Assembly (NCBI RefSeq): GCF_027244095.1
Contig: NC_069657.1
Coordinates: 4,784,001 to 4,848,000 of the forward strand
Direction: 5' to 3'
Length of the DNA stretch: 64,000 nucleotides
DNA from: Hemicordylus capensis
Taxonomy: Eukaryota; Chordata; Lepidosauria; Squamata; Cordylidae
The translations under genes and the position numbers were made by a program. The notes beneath the pieces were generated by a model. That model was given only the letters and a program-made list of their open reading frames with translations. It was not told the DNA's origin and ran no database searches. Each line of letters opens with the position of its first letter. The stretch's first letter is position 1. Shown one piece after another: positions 55,403 to 64,000 of the stretch.

Positions 55403-55704
55403 TCATAGGAACCTAGGAAGTTGCCTTCTACTGAGTCAGACCATTGGTCCATCTAGCTCAGTATTGTCTATACAGACGGGCAGCAGCTTCCCCAAGGTTG
55501 TAAGCAGGAATCTCTCTCAGCCCTACCTTGGAGATGCCAGGGAGGGAAATTGGAACCTAGATGCTCTTCCCAGAGTGGCTCCTTCCCCTGAGGGGAATCT
55601 CTCGCAGTGCTCACACATCTAGTCTCCCATTCATATGCAATCAGGGTGGACCCTGATTAGCTAAGGGGACAAGCCGTGCTTGCTACCACAAGACCAGCTC
55701 TCCT
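55403..55704 (-). mobile_element. 5S-rRNA-derived SINE
   Basis: On the minus strand: GAGCTGGTCTTGTGGTAGC, TTAGCTAATCAGGGTCC, GAATGGGAGACTAG and a tail ending TTCCTAGGTTCCTATGAG. Confidence 0.85.
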
Positions 55705-56404
55705 TTCTCATGGGATCTGTTCAACCTGCTCAAACATCTAGCATAATTGTGCTTCAACAGTCTTTGCACAGGGGGCCCAGCAGTGCTCTGGGATAAAACT
55801 CAGTAAAAGCTATGGGATGATCCAGCATTCAAAGCTGTGCTTGTGTGCCTTGGACACTCATTCTGATTCAGTGCTTCTGCAGTTACAAGGAAATGCACTT
55901 CTTGGTTTAGAATTTCATATTTTCAGAAATGTAGCTTTCATTTAAAAAACCCCACCAAAACTGCTTAATTGTATTGTATCCTGAACTTTGAATTGCAGAT
56001 GGGTTTTGTTTTTTAACTATATAAAATCAGTCTAAAATATGAAATTCAGATTTAGAAAATGTTATGGCCTTGGGCCTGATCTGGCAGGGCTGTTCTTATG
56101 AAGTACGTTTAAAAAACATCCCCACTGGCAAGTTCCTGGTCCTTTAGAGCTGGCAAGGGAAGTCTTGGAAGCCAGAGGATTGCCCAGCTAGGCCAAGGCC
56201 TGGATCTTGATGTCTTTGCAGTCTGGCTGTCGCTTCTGCATGGCCGCTTCCTGTGCTGTCCCACTAATGTGAGAACTGGGGAGATCACTTGGGAGGAGCT
56301 AGTGATGTGACTACATCTCGGATCAGCATTGCCTCCAGGGCATGTGATGGCTGTTTGCTCAACCATCTTCAGTCAGGTTTAGGAAGCATTGTTATGCGGA
56401 GAAA

Positions 56405-56407
<3 letters not shown>
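55705..56407. other. MAP4K5 intron 2, mostly unrecognised
   Basis: A 38-base CR1 3' terminus (GGCCTTGGGCCTGATCTGGC) lies at 56066-56103 on the plus strand. Nothing else is seen. Confidence 0.4.

Positions 56408-56457
<50 letters not shown>
56408..56457. repeat. (AT)n microsatellite
   Basis: About 25 uninterrupted AT units, the longest pure dinucleotide run in the window. Confidence 0.95.
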
Positions 56458-56459
<2 letters not shown>

Positions 56460-57004
56460 TCATTTGTCAGTCTCATTCGGATGGAAGGAAAGTTGACTTT
56501 CCATGGCACAGGGATAGGATAGCTCTGCCTTCAGTAGGTTGGGGGTGCTAATTGTCACAACAGAATGTACAAGCATGGACGTCCAGACTAAGTTAGTCAT
56601 GACTAAGTCTCATGGAAATTAGCGGGACTCCAGTTGGTCATGACTATCTTGTCTCATTGATCTCAGTGGTGTTTTGTCATGACTGGCCTAGTCTGGATGC
56701 TACAGGCTTATTCTTTACATAGTGCAATCTGTGTGTGGCTCTTTTCAAAGCATGGAAGGAGCGGTCTCTGCTCAAAGGGGCTTGCATTCCGCTCTCAAGG
56801 ACCAGAGACTTGCTTGTGGGTGCAGCGTCCGAACTAGGCACAAGCTGGGAGATAAAAGGAAAGGGAGAGCCATGGAACAAACTGCGCAGAGCTTGCATTT
56901 GTTTTAGTTCCACATACTTAGATTTATTTACAGTGCCACAGGGGACCTAGTGGGTTGCAGCAGAAGCATTATGAAGACTACTACTTCAGGGTTTCCCCTC
57001 AAAG

Positions 57005-57192
57005 TTGGGGCCCCAGATGTTGTTGGACTACAGCTCCCATCCTCTCCAGCAGTGTGTTCCAGTGGTCAGAGGGGTTCTCAGATGTTGCGGACTACAACTC
57101 CCACAATCCCCAGCCACAATGGCCTTTGGCTGGGGATTATGCAAGTTGTAGTCAGCGACACCTGGGAATCCCTCTTCCCGCCGGAACACTGA
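57005..57192. mobile_element. hAT-type MITEs, two overlapping arms
   Basis: GGGGCCCCAGATGTTGTTGG is followed by a second copy GGTTCTCAGATGTTGCGGAC and its inverse, ending GGGAATCCCTCTTCCCGCCG and GAACACTG. Confidence 0.6.
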
Positions 57193-57985
57193 GCTCCAGC
57201 CACAATGGCACTTTAGCAAGGGTGTTCCTGGCTAAAATCATGCTTACTGCTGCCTTCTGCATATCTGACCCTCTTAAAGAAGGTGGAAGTATTTTTGTCC
57301 TGTTCTTGTGGGAAGGTGGCATTTATAGGGCCTGATTAACCCAATGCCAGTTTATCCCCAGGTTAAGAATAGCTTGCAAGTGGCAGAATCAGATTATGCA
57401 AGAGCTTTATAACTGGCAGCTGGCATGAGATATGCAGAATCCTGCAAGCACCATTTCGGAGTCTGTCTAGAACGGAAGTAGCCTTGCCCTTGGCTGGGGA
57501 GTGCTCCTGTGGTTGTCCTGGCTCTGGATTGGTTGCCCTGGTGCTCTTCCTGGAAGGAATATATGAAGCTGCCTGATAGGGGTCCCCCTAGCCAAGTACT
57601 GTCACTTGCGACCCCTGGCAGCTCTCCAAGGGCTCTTTGCTGCAGAGAGGATGGGTGGAAAGGAATGGGAGTCGGGCAGTTGCAGTGGGGAGAAGATGGC
57701 TGTGCCGGTTGATATCGGGTAGCAGCAAAGAATGTGACCTGGGAGGTCCTTGGTCCTGGTCTTCCCTTGGTTGTCAATTTGCAAGGTGGCCTGAAGTTCA
57801 GCTGCTACTCTCTTGGCCTAAGCAGCCCCTGGCTGCATCTGTAGTATGGGCAAGATGGTAGCATGGGTGGTCTGCTTTACAGCACTGCTGTGAGGCCTAC
57901 TGAGGGTACTCCAGAGGCACCCTACAATACTAGGAATCCATTCTAAGCATCAGTGGCAGCAGGAGGGACTGGGGAGACCCCTCCA
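57193..57985. other. MAP4K5 intron 2, no recognised element
   Basis: A short ATATGAAGCTGCCTGATAGG scrap of SINE tail lies at 57560. Confidence 0.35.
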
Positions 57986-57989
57986 TTTT

Positions 57990-58225
57990 GACTCCTGCTG
58001 AGCAGAGAGACACCTTTTAAAGTGGTGAGTCTCTTATATTTAGCAGGGGGAGAGCAACTGGCCCTATCCTTCTCAAGCACAGCATCCCTCTAGTGGCTGT
58101 TGCCTTATGTTCTTTTTATTTTGCAAGCCCTTTGGGGATAGGGGACCACTTATTTATGTATTATTTCTTTTTGTATGTAAACCGCTTTGAGAACTTTGGA
58201 TGAAGAGCCATATAGAAATATTCAT
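57990..58225 (+). repeat. LINE-type 3' tail repeat (family A), full
   Basis: CCTTTTAAAGTGGTGAGTCT, TTTAGCAGGGGGAGAGCAAC, CCTCTAGTGGCTGTTGCC, TTATTTATGTATTATTTCTT and AAACCGCTTTGAGAACTTTG with a TATAGAAATATTCATAGTAG end. Confidence 0.7.
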
Positions 58226-58390
58226 AGTAGTAGAGAAGACTCAGACGAACATCTGCCCCCTTTGCTTGCACCATCTTCCAGGGAAGCAAAGCCAGGGGCG
58301 CCACAGTCACATTGTGTGATACCATCAACCGCTCCTGGTATGTCAGATCTGTCATTGTGAGGGCAATATCAAGTCAATATCAATATCAAG

Positions 58391-58623
58391 GAGAGAGCTG
58401 GCTTGGTGTAGTGGCTAGAGTGCTGGACTAGGACCGGGGAGACCTGAGTTCAAATCCCCATTCAGCCATAAGACTTGCTGGGTGACTCTGGGCCAGTCAC
58501 TTCTCTCTCAGCCTAACCTACTTCACAGAGTTCTTGTGAGGAGAAACTTAAGTATGTAGTACATTGCTCTGGGCTCCTTGGAGGAAGAGCGGGATATAAA
58601 ATGTAAAATAATAATAAAATAAT
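58391..58623 (+). mobile_element. CORE/MIR-like SINE, full length
   Basis: tRNA-like head with A box TGGTGTAGTGGCTAGAGTG and B box GAGTTCAAATCC, a core with TTGCTGGGTGACTCTGGGCC and AGTCACTTCTCTC (the CORE motif known from MIR), and an L2-type tail GGCTCCTTGGAGGAAGAGCG ending in (AATA)n. Confidence 0.85.
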
Positions 58624-59040
58624 AAAGTCTGCTTTTATTTGATAAATGTTGGAAATGCATATCTGCAGCAGCAGATTTGCACCATATGCTTTGGAAATGT
58701 CCATTGATCAAGGGGTTTTACAAAAAGATCTTACAAAAGATTCATGATATTAGAGGGTATTCTTTAACATGTAATCCGAGATCACTGCTTTTTGCTTATA
58801 TCCAAGATGAGGTGTTTAAAGAAGATCTCAAGCTAGTAACTTGTTTCCTTATGGCTGTCAGAGTCTTTATTGGAACCACATGGAGGAACGAAAGTGTCCT
58901 CATTATTTATGAATGGGATGATGAATTATGAGCAATAGCTTTGCTGTCAACGTTAACATATACTATAAAAGAGCTTTGGAGGGGTTTCGTTTAGACTAAT
59001 TTGTCAAAACATTGAGTTGATTTGTTGAACTTTGAAATAT
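58624..59040 (+). mobile_element. L1 LINE ORF2 C-terminal fragment
   Basis: The plus strand encodes HHMLWKCPLIKGFYKKILQK and VTCFLMAVRVFIGTTWRNES, matching the L1 ORF2 C-terminal pattern (C-x-x...HxxWxCPxIxxFW; AxxxIAxxWK). It is 5' truncated and follows directly on the SINE tail. Confidence 0.7.
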
Positions 59041-59104
59041 CCGAGGTATTTTACATCAGTTCATGTTATTTTCTGTCTTATGAGTGTTAGTCATCACACG
59101 TGCA

Positions 59105-59575
59105 CTTAAAAACATAAAAACAGCCCTGCTAGATCAGACCCAAGGTCCATCTAGTCCAGCATCCTGTTTCACACAGTGGCCCACCATTTGCTTCTGGAAA
59201 GCCCACAAACAAGAGGTGAAGGCATGCCCCCTCTCCTGCTGTTGGTCCCCCTTCAACTGGTATTCCAAGGCGTCTTGCCTCGGATGCTGGAGGTGGCCCA
59301 TAGCCATTGATAGACCGCCATTAAATCTTATAAGGCCCTCTTAAAGCCATCCAGGCTGGTGGTTGTCACCACATCTTGTGGCAGAGAATCCCATAGATTA
59401 ATCAGGTGCTGTGTGGAAAAAGTGCTTCCTTTTGTTGGTCTTAAATTTCCTGGCCTTCAGTTTCATGGGATGGCCTTTGGTTCCAGTGTTATGAAAGAAG
59501 GAGAAAAATTACTCTTTCTCCACAGCCTTCATAATTTTATACACCTCTGTCTCATCTCCCCTTAGTCATTTCCCC
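59105..59575 (-). mobile_element. CR1 LINE 3' fragment
   Basis: AACATAAAAACAGCCCTGCT through CATCTTGTGGCAGAGAATCC to ATTTTATACACCTCTG. Confidence 0.88.
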
Positions 59576-60396
59576 CCCTAAGATAACAAATACTTCATCA
59601 GTTTGTTTTCTGTACATTCAGGTACTTTAAAACAGCTGAGCTGGTAAGATTAATACATATTAAGTATTATTAGAGAATAATAGAGCCTTTGGAGTTAGGC
59701 AGTATATACATTAATTAAATAAATAGCATTTGAAGTTTTTTAAATTAGCACAATACAAAGATTAATTAATAATGATGCAGATCTACAAAAATGAACATGT
59801 ATTGTATGGATGAATATTACCAATAAAATTTATATTGCAGTAATTAATGAATAAAATCCAGTTTCTCACACATGTATCTGCATCTGTATTTTCCTTTGCC
59901 TGCCAATGGTATGTTAATTTGGTCAGTAATTCTGTGTCCTAAATTAATGCATACCACTTAAATAGCATGTGTAGCAGAAGGATTTCCAAAGGGAAATGAT
60001 TCAGAGTTTGGCTGCTGTAACAGGCAACAAACTAACTCTAAGTTGTACTCTGTAAGTGCAATGTCCTTCACATAACCAAATGATACAGTTTTGGGAGCGT
60101 AAGAAACATCATAACCTGTCACATCTGCTTTGCTCACAACTTACATTCAAAAGAAATTAGTGGAGAGGACATGTCCAGAAAATACGCATGGTACCTGCTT
60201 TAGTCTTTTGACATTTCCAGCACTGATCACTAGGTCTGTGCAAAGACTCGGGTTTGAGGCATCAAAGCGGAAACATTTGCACCTGGCCCCATGTGGGGGC
60301 TTTCGCTCCCCACCACCCCGGCTCACCTCTGTACAGAACTGTCCTTGCACAGCACCGGGAAGCAAAGGAAGCCTCAGTGACATTGTGGAAACAGCA
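59576..60396. other. MAP4K5 intron 2, no recognised element
   Basis: AT-rich; no supported feature. Confidence 0.35.
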
Positions 60397-60493
60397 TGAG
60401 GAGTGCTGGGAAATGTAGTCCTTTTCAGCAGTTTTCCCGTGGAGCTCTCTGGGGAGAGTCCTGGGAAGGACTACATTTCCCAATGTTCCTCAT
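60397..60493. mobile_element. MITE (foldback)
   Basis: ATGAGGAGTGCTGGGAAATG / TAGTCCTT and its inverse AAGGACTACATTTCCCAATG / TTCCTCAT form the arms. Confidence 0.7.
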
Positions 60494-60639
60494 GTGACTT
60501 CTTCTACAGTGTCACTGGGTATTCCTGCAGCTTTGCTTCCACTTAAGGATCCTCTTCAGTGCTGTGTGCAGATCACTCTCTCCTCAGATTTGGTCCACAT
60601 AAGTAAAATCGCTGCTGAGGATAATTTCCTACAATATTA

Positions 60640-61622
60640 ATTTTTTTTAAAGAATTATACCACAGTAACTTTACAAGAGGGATTTTCAATTCCTTTGTTC
60701 AGCCTTAGTTGTTGTTAGGCAATATTTACTAATCAGAAATTGAAACTATCACTTTGTAGTATTCTAAATTATTAGATAACCCAATCCCAATATGCTTTAA
60801 ATACTTATATAAAACGGATTTAGCCACATGTGTAAATTCTGCCAAATTTCAAGATAATTTTCTGCAATTGATTCATGATCTCAGATTTACAGATATATGG
60901 AGTCTTCATAAATAAAACAAGCATATTTGGTAATACATTTTTATTACGGCCATTTCCCTCAACTGTGAGTGTAGGAGGTTGGATAGTTCAGAGTTTCACC
61001 TTTACCTCTAACTGGAGTTTCTCATTTTTTGGTGAACATTTCCAAATCCTTCTGAATCCTGATTCTAGGATATTTAATTGGAGTTCATCTATGTTTAATC
61101 CCCTAAAATGCTATTAGTGTTTCACTTCCTCATCTAAATTAAAAGCTATACAGTCACTTAATATGATTTAATTTATAACCAGAAATTAGGCTAAATTGTC
61201 CAAGCATATCAAGTGAAATTGAAATGTTTATTAAGGGAATCAGCAAAAGTTAACACCACAATATTTGCATACATACTCATTTTCAGTTCTTGCTTTCCCA
61301 TAACAATGCTAGTAATCTTATTATTACTTCTACTTCTACCCAAAGATTCAATCATTAATGAAAATAATAATGGAGAAGGAGGGATATCCTTGTCTTGTTC
61401 CTTTGTGAAGATTAAATGAGTCATGTACATCCATTAGTTAAAACGCTCACTTTAGGTGACTGATACATTAATTGAATCCAGTATAACAGGTTTCTACTGA
61501 TATCAAAAGCTGCTAAATCATTTTCAAGTAAGATCTTTCCACATGATCAAAGGCTTTGGGGCATATAAAAAGTTTAAAGCTCCTTTTTGTTTTATTGAAT
61601 GCTTAATTAATATTATTAAGAA
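60640..61622 (-). mobile_element. L1 LINE ORF2 RT fragment
   Basis: The minus strand encodes PPSPLLFSLMIESLGRSRSN and KITSIVMGKQELKMSMYAN, where family members have PLSPLLF...SxYADD; the catalytic YADD reads YANI here, so the copy is dead. The region downstream follows L1 ORF2 with several stops. Confidence 0.75.
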
Positions 61623-61624
61623 CC

Positions 61625-61745
61625 TGAAATCTCATTCTGCGCAGGAGATGGCAATGGTAAACCCCTCCTGTATTCTACCAAAGACAACCACAGGGCTTTG
61701 TGGTCGCCAGGGGTCCACACTGACTCGACAGCACACTTTATCTTT
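61625..61745 (+). mobile_element. Sauria-type SINE, 3' half
   Basis: ATCTCATTCTGCGCAGGAGA, TGTATTCTACCAAAGACAAC, GGGGTCCACACTGACTCGAC and CACTTTATCTTTA. Confidence 0.8.
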
Positions 61746-61791
61746 ACACAGCAAGCAGACTGAGCAAGGTAATATCTTCTCCTATAGATGA

Positions 61792-61903
61792 GGATCAGTC
61801 AGGACTCATACTAGGTTCTTAATAATATTAATTAAGCATTTAATATTAACTGGCATCTTTCTACCTAGTATGAGTCCTGACTGATCCTAGTATGAGTCCT
61901 GAC
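61792..61903. repeat. 25-base perfect inverted repeat plus an extra direct copy
   Basis: 61792-61816 and 61863-61887 are exact reverse complements, 46 bases apart. TAGTATGAGTCCTGAC is then repeated directly at 61888-61903. Confidence 0.85.
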
Positions 61904-62096
61904 AAATACCTTGGTGGGCCGGAACCAACCATGACTTGGTAGGCCTGAAAGGTCAGTTTTGAAAGGGGCCTGACCCCCACCAGGTCCATGGGGCAAGGTG
62001 GCATTTTGCACCACAATACTTTGGGCCAGCCCTGATGCCAGCAAAAAAGTCCCCACGGGCCAGATCCGGCCCCCGGGCCTTATGTTGTGCAGGCCT
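61904..62096. mobile_element. hAT-type element end, decayed
   Basis: It ends CGGGCCAGATCCGGCCCCCG and TATGTTGTGCAGGCCTG, the reverse of a CAGGCCTGCACAACA TIR. The other end is unclear. Confidence 0.5.
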
Positions 62097-62224
62097 GCAG
62101 TAGAGTGATATGAATCCAGATTTGATCAATCTATTCCAAATTTTGAAGTTAATACTAAGTTGGCTTGTTCCTGGATGTTTGACATACTTACTGTATGACC
62201 TATATATTCACAGGTGGTAAGATA

Positions 62225-62625
62225 CAGTGTTGTGTGAGCTGGAGGGCTGGAACACCAGCTGGGTCGAGGCTGAAACTGCTAGGGAAGGTAGCCGTGATGG
62301 AGCTGGTCCTACTAGAAACTGCTAGGCCTTGACTGAGGAGGGTAGCAAGCTTGCTGTTTTGTATTTTGAGCTCTCATACTCTTGCCAACTGAACTTTTCA
62401 GCATTTGTACTTGTACTGTATCTTGAGTTTTTGCAACCTTTTATAATAGTAAACCCGTTTTTGTTTTTATACTGTTTTACTGCTGTGTCTGTTATATTAG
62501 TCCCATCTCACGCCTACCTGCCCATTTTATTTACCACACTACTAAGTTTTGATATTGTTTTTGAAAGAGGGTTCAGTGACTCGGAGTGGGACCGGGCACA
62601 CTAGCTAAAAGTCCAGTAGTGGTGG
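62225..62625 (+). repeat. Possible LTR fossil
   Basis: A stretch with TTTTATAATAGTAAACCCG and GTTTTACTGCTGTGTC, followed by GTGGTGGCAGCAGATGG, is in the style of an LTR 3' part and leader. No matching second LTR or target duplication was found, so this is weak. Confidence 0.25.
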
Positions 62626-64000
62626 CAGCAGATGGTTAGACTGAGGGCCAGCTCAGGCCGAGCACACACACAAGCCCTGGCAAAAAAACCAGACGCACTG
62701 TCTGGGACTTCTCCCCTAAAGAGATATCAGCCCTTCAAAATCTCCCCCTCCTCCTGTTTTTTTGGAAGGAAAGACAAGGGTTTCTTTTTAAAGAAAAGCT
62801 CGCTACCTTCTCAGGTCCGCTTCTATTCCCAGAGTAGGCTTCACACTTTTTGTATCGTTTGATCACATTTTGGAATGATAAATTTAGTGGTGATGTACGT
62901 CCTTATTAGTTGTTTTCTTCAATCTGAAATGTGAACATTCCATTGTTTCTGTTATAACTTTGGTTGAATGGTTTAATAATCAGCCCCCCCCCCCGCCCAA
63001 ACTATGTAAATGTTAACTGGAATTTAGTTGGGGGTGTGTGTGTGTGTTTAGAAAAATATTTTTTTAAAAAGTAGTGAAACTACGTAATCTGCTGTCAAGT
63101 TACCAAGTAAGCTTTGTTTTAGTAGAAAGGAATGTGAGAGTGCAGGTGTTCAAAGAGGAGGGACCGTTTCCCACCCCAAATCTAACCTGACAGGAGCTGT
63201 CTCCATTCATTAGGCTTCCTTCAGGCCCACAGGCAGCCTGTCCTTTGTGATTAGAGACTTCCTCTTCCTCTCTGATGCGGTGTCACCGGCTCCACTTTGA
63301 CAACTTCCATTGGAATGGCCCTGCGTTGGGCAACTGGGTGGCACTGAGTCAGAGGACACCTTGAGAATGCGACTTGGAGCCTGTTCATGTGGTCCAGAGT
63401 CAGAGGTGATCATCTGTGGGTGGTGGTTTGAGGTTACACCCAGGAGCAAGGGCACCCCGGGGTGTTTTAGCATTGACCCTTTGCCAACCCCTGTGGGCTC
63501 TTCACTGGTTGCTGTCAGTGCTGGGCTGCAGGATTGGGCCCACCGTTTTGGTCTCTGGTATCATTTCGTAAGCATGCCCCTCGCCTGTCTTTCTCTTGTG
63601 TCTTTGTGAATGAATACCTTTTGAAAGCACTTCTTGCTGTTTCTGTCCTGTTGCTCTGAGGTGCTCTTGTAATGGGTTATTATGATAATGTTGGTATTTT
63701 TATTGGTTTTATGCAACTGTTTCATTTGTACACCACTCTGGGAGCATAGGCTGAAAATTCTGCATGTGAATAATTGCAAGCCCAGTTCTCTGTGGAGAAG
63801 CCTGTCTGAAGTGGTTGGACCGGAGTGAGGGTACAGGGAGGCTGAGAGGCAAGCAAGCAGATGGGGCAGTGGATGGGGTGGGGGAACTGCCCCCTGTAAC
63901 ACATTGACGGAGTTGTGAGGGAGCCCGGCTCTTGCTGCGGCCCAGAGCTGACCCACAAGTCTTGATAGCAAGCCAGTTTGTGTGTTTGCATTCTGTGTTT
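62626..64000. other. MAP4K5 intron 2, no recognised element
   Basis: Short C, TG and T runs lie at 62983-63065. No exon of MAP4K5 (for instance the one expected to encode the ELAAVKIIKLEPG segment) was recognised. Confidence 0.4.

Noticed and set aside
62225-62625. A complete LTR retroelement at the right end
   Set aside because: No paired LTR, no target duplication and no coding domain could be found, so it is kept only as a weak possible relic.
63561-63971. A 136-codon minus-strand frame
   Set aside because: No recognised domain or splice context; likely chance.
49915-64000. A further MAP4K5 exon
   Set aside because: I looked for a frame resembling the ELAAVKIIKLEPG segment and later kinase subdomains with splice sites and found none. 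First introns are often long.

Overview
The window is vertebrate nuclear DNA, most likely from a squamate reptile (lizard or snake). The main reason is the interspersed repeats: tRNA-derived SINEs ending in a Bov-B LINE tail (the Sauria SINE pattern), 5S-rRNA-derived SINEs, a CORE-SINE with its tRNA head still intact, abundant CR1 and L2 LINEs, an R4/Dong LINE, Penelope-like fragments and many hAT-type MITEs. Nothing in the sequence fixes the species. There is no prokaryotic operon, CRISPR array or integron. Almost all short open frames are repeat fragments or chance frames.

Two host genes lie head to head. On the minus strand are the first four coding exons of ATL1 (atlastin-1, an ER membrane-fusing dynamin-like GTPase): exon 1 at 26099-26066, exon 2 at 5425-5178, exon 3 at 3155-3021 and exon 4 at 909-805. 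Joined in phase they encode residues 1-174, through the P-loop, switch 1 and the DTQG motif. The rest of the gene lies left of base 1. On the plus strand is the 5' end of MAP4K5 (a germinal-centre-kinase-type MAP4 kinase): a CpG-island first exon ending near 43256 and the first coding exon, 49635-49914 (start codon 49807), which carries the glycine-rich loop. No later MAP4K5 exon was recognised before 64000. The order and divergent orientation match the ATL1/MAP4K5 neighbours on human chromosome 14q.

Layout. 1-5425: ATL1 exons 4 to 2 and their introns, with L2 and R4 fragments. 5426-26065: the 20.6-kb ATL1 intron 1, filled with L2, CR1, 5S- and tRNA-derived SINEs and hAT MITEs. 25390-26940: the ATL1 CpG island. 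27000-42400: intergenic DNA made mostly of transposons (Tx1/L1-like, Penelope-like, CR1, L2), including a nested stack at 36.6-42.1 kb where hAT elements and a solo LTR interrupt older LINEs and keep legible target-site duplications. 42430-43480: the MAP4K5 CpG island. 43257-49634: MAP4K5 intron 1. 49915-64000: part of MAP4K5 intron 2, with CR1, L1, SINEs and simple repeats.

I found no previously undescribed coding system. The points most worth a second look are an apparent GC-AG intron in ATL1, tandem start codons and a short uORF in MAP4K5, two palindromes that look like template-switch scars, R4 insertion inside a TAA microsatellite, the datable nested stack beside the promoters, and two SINE families with different Pol III heads that share one tail.
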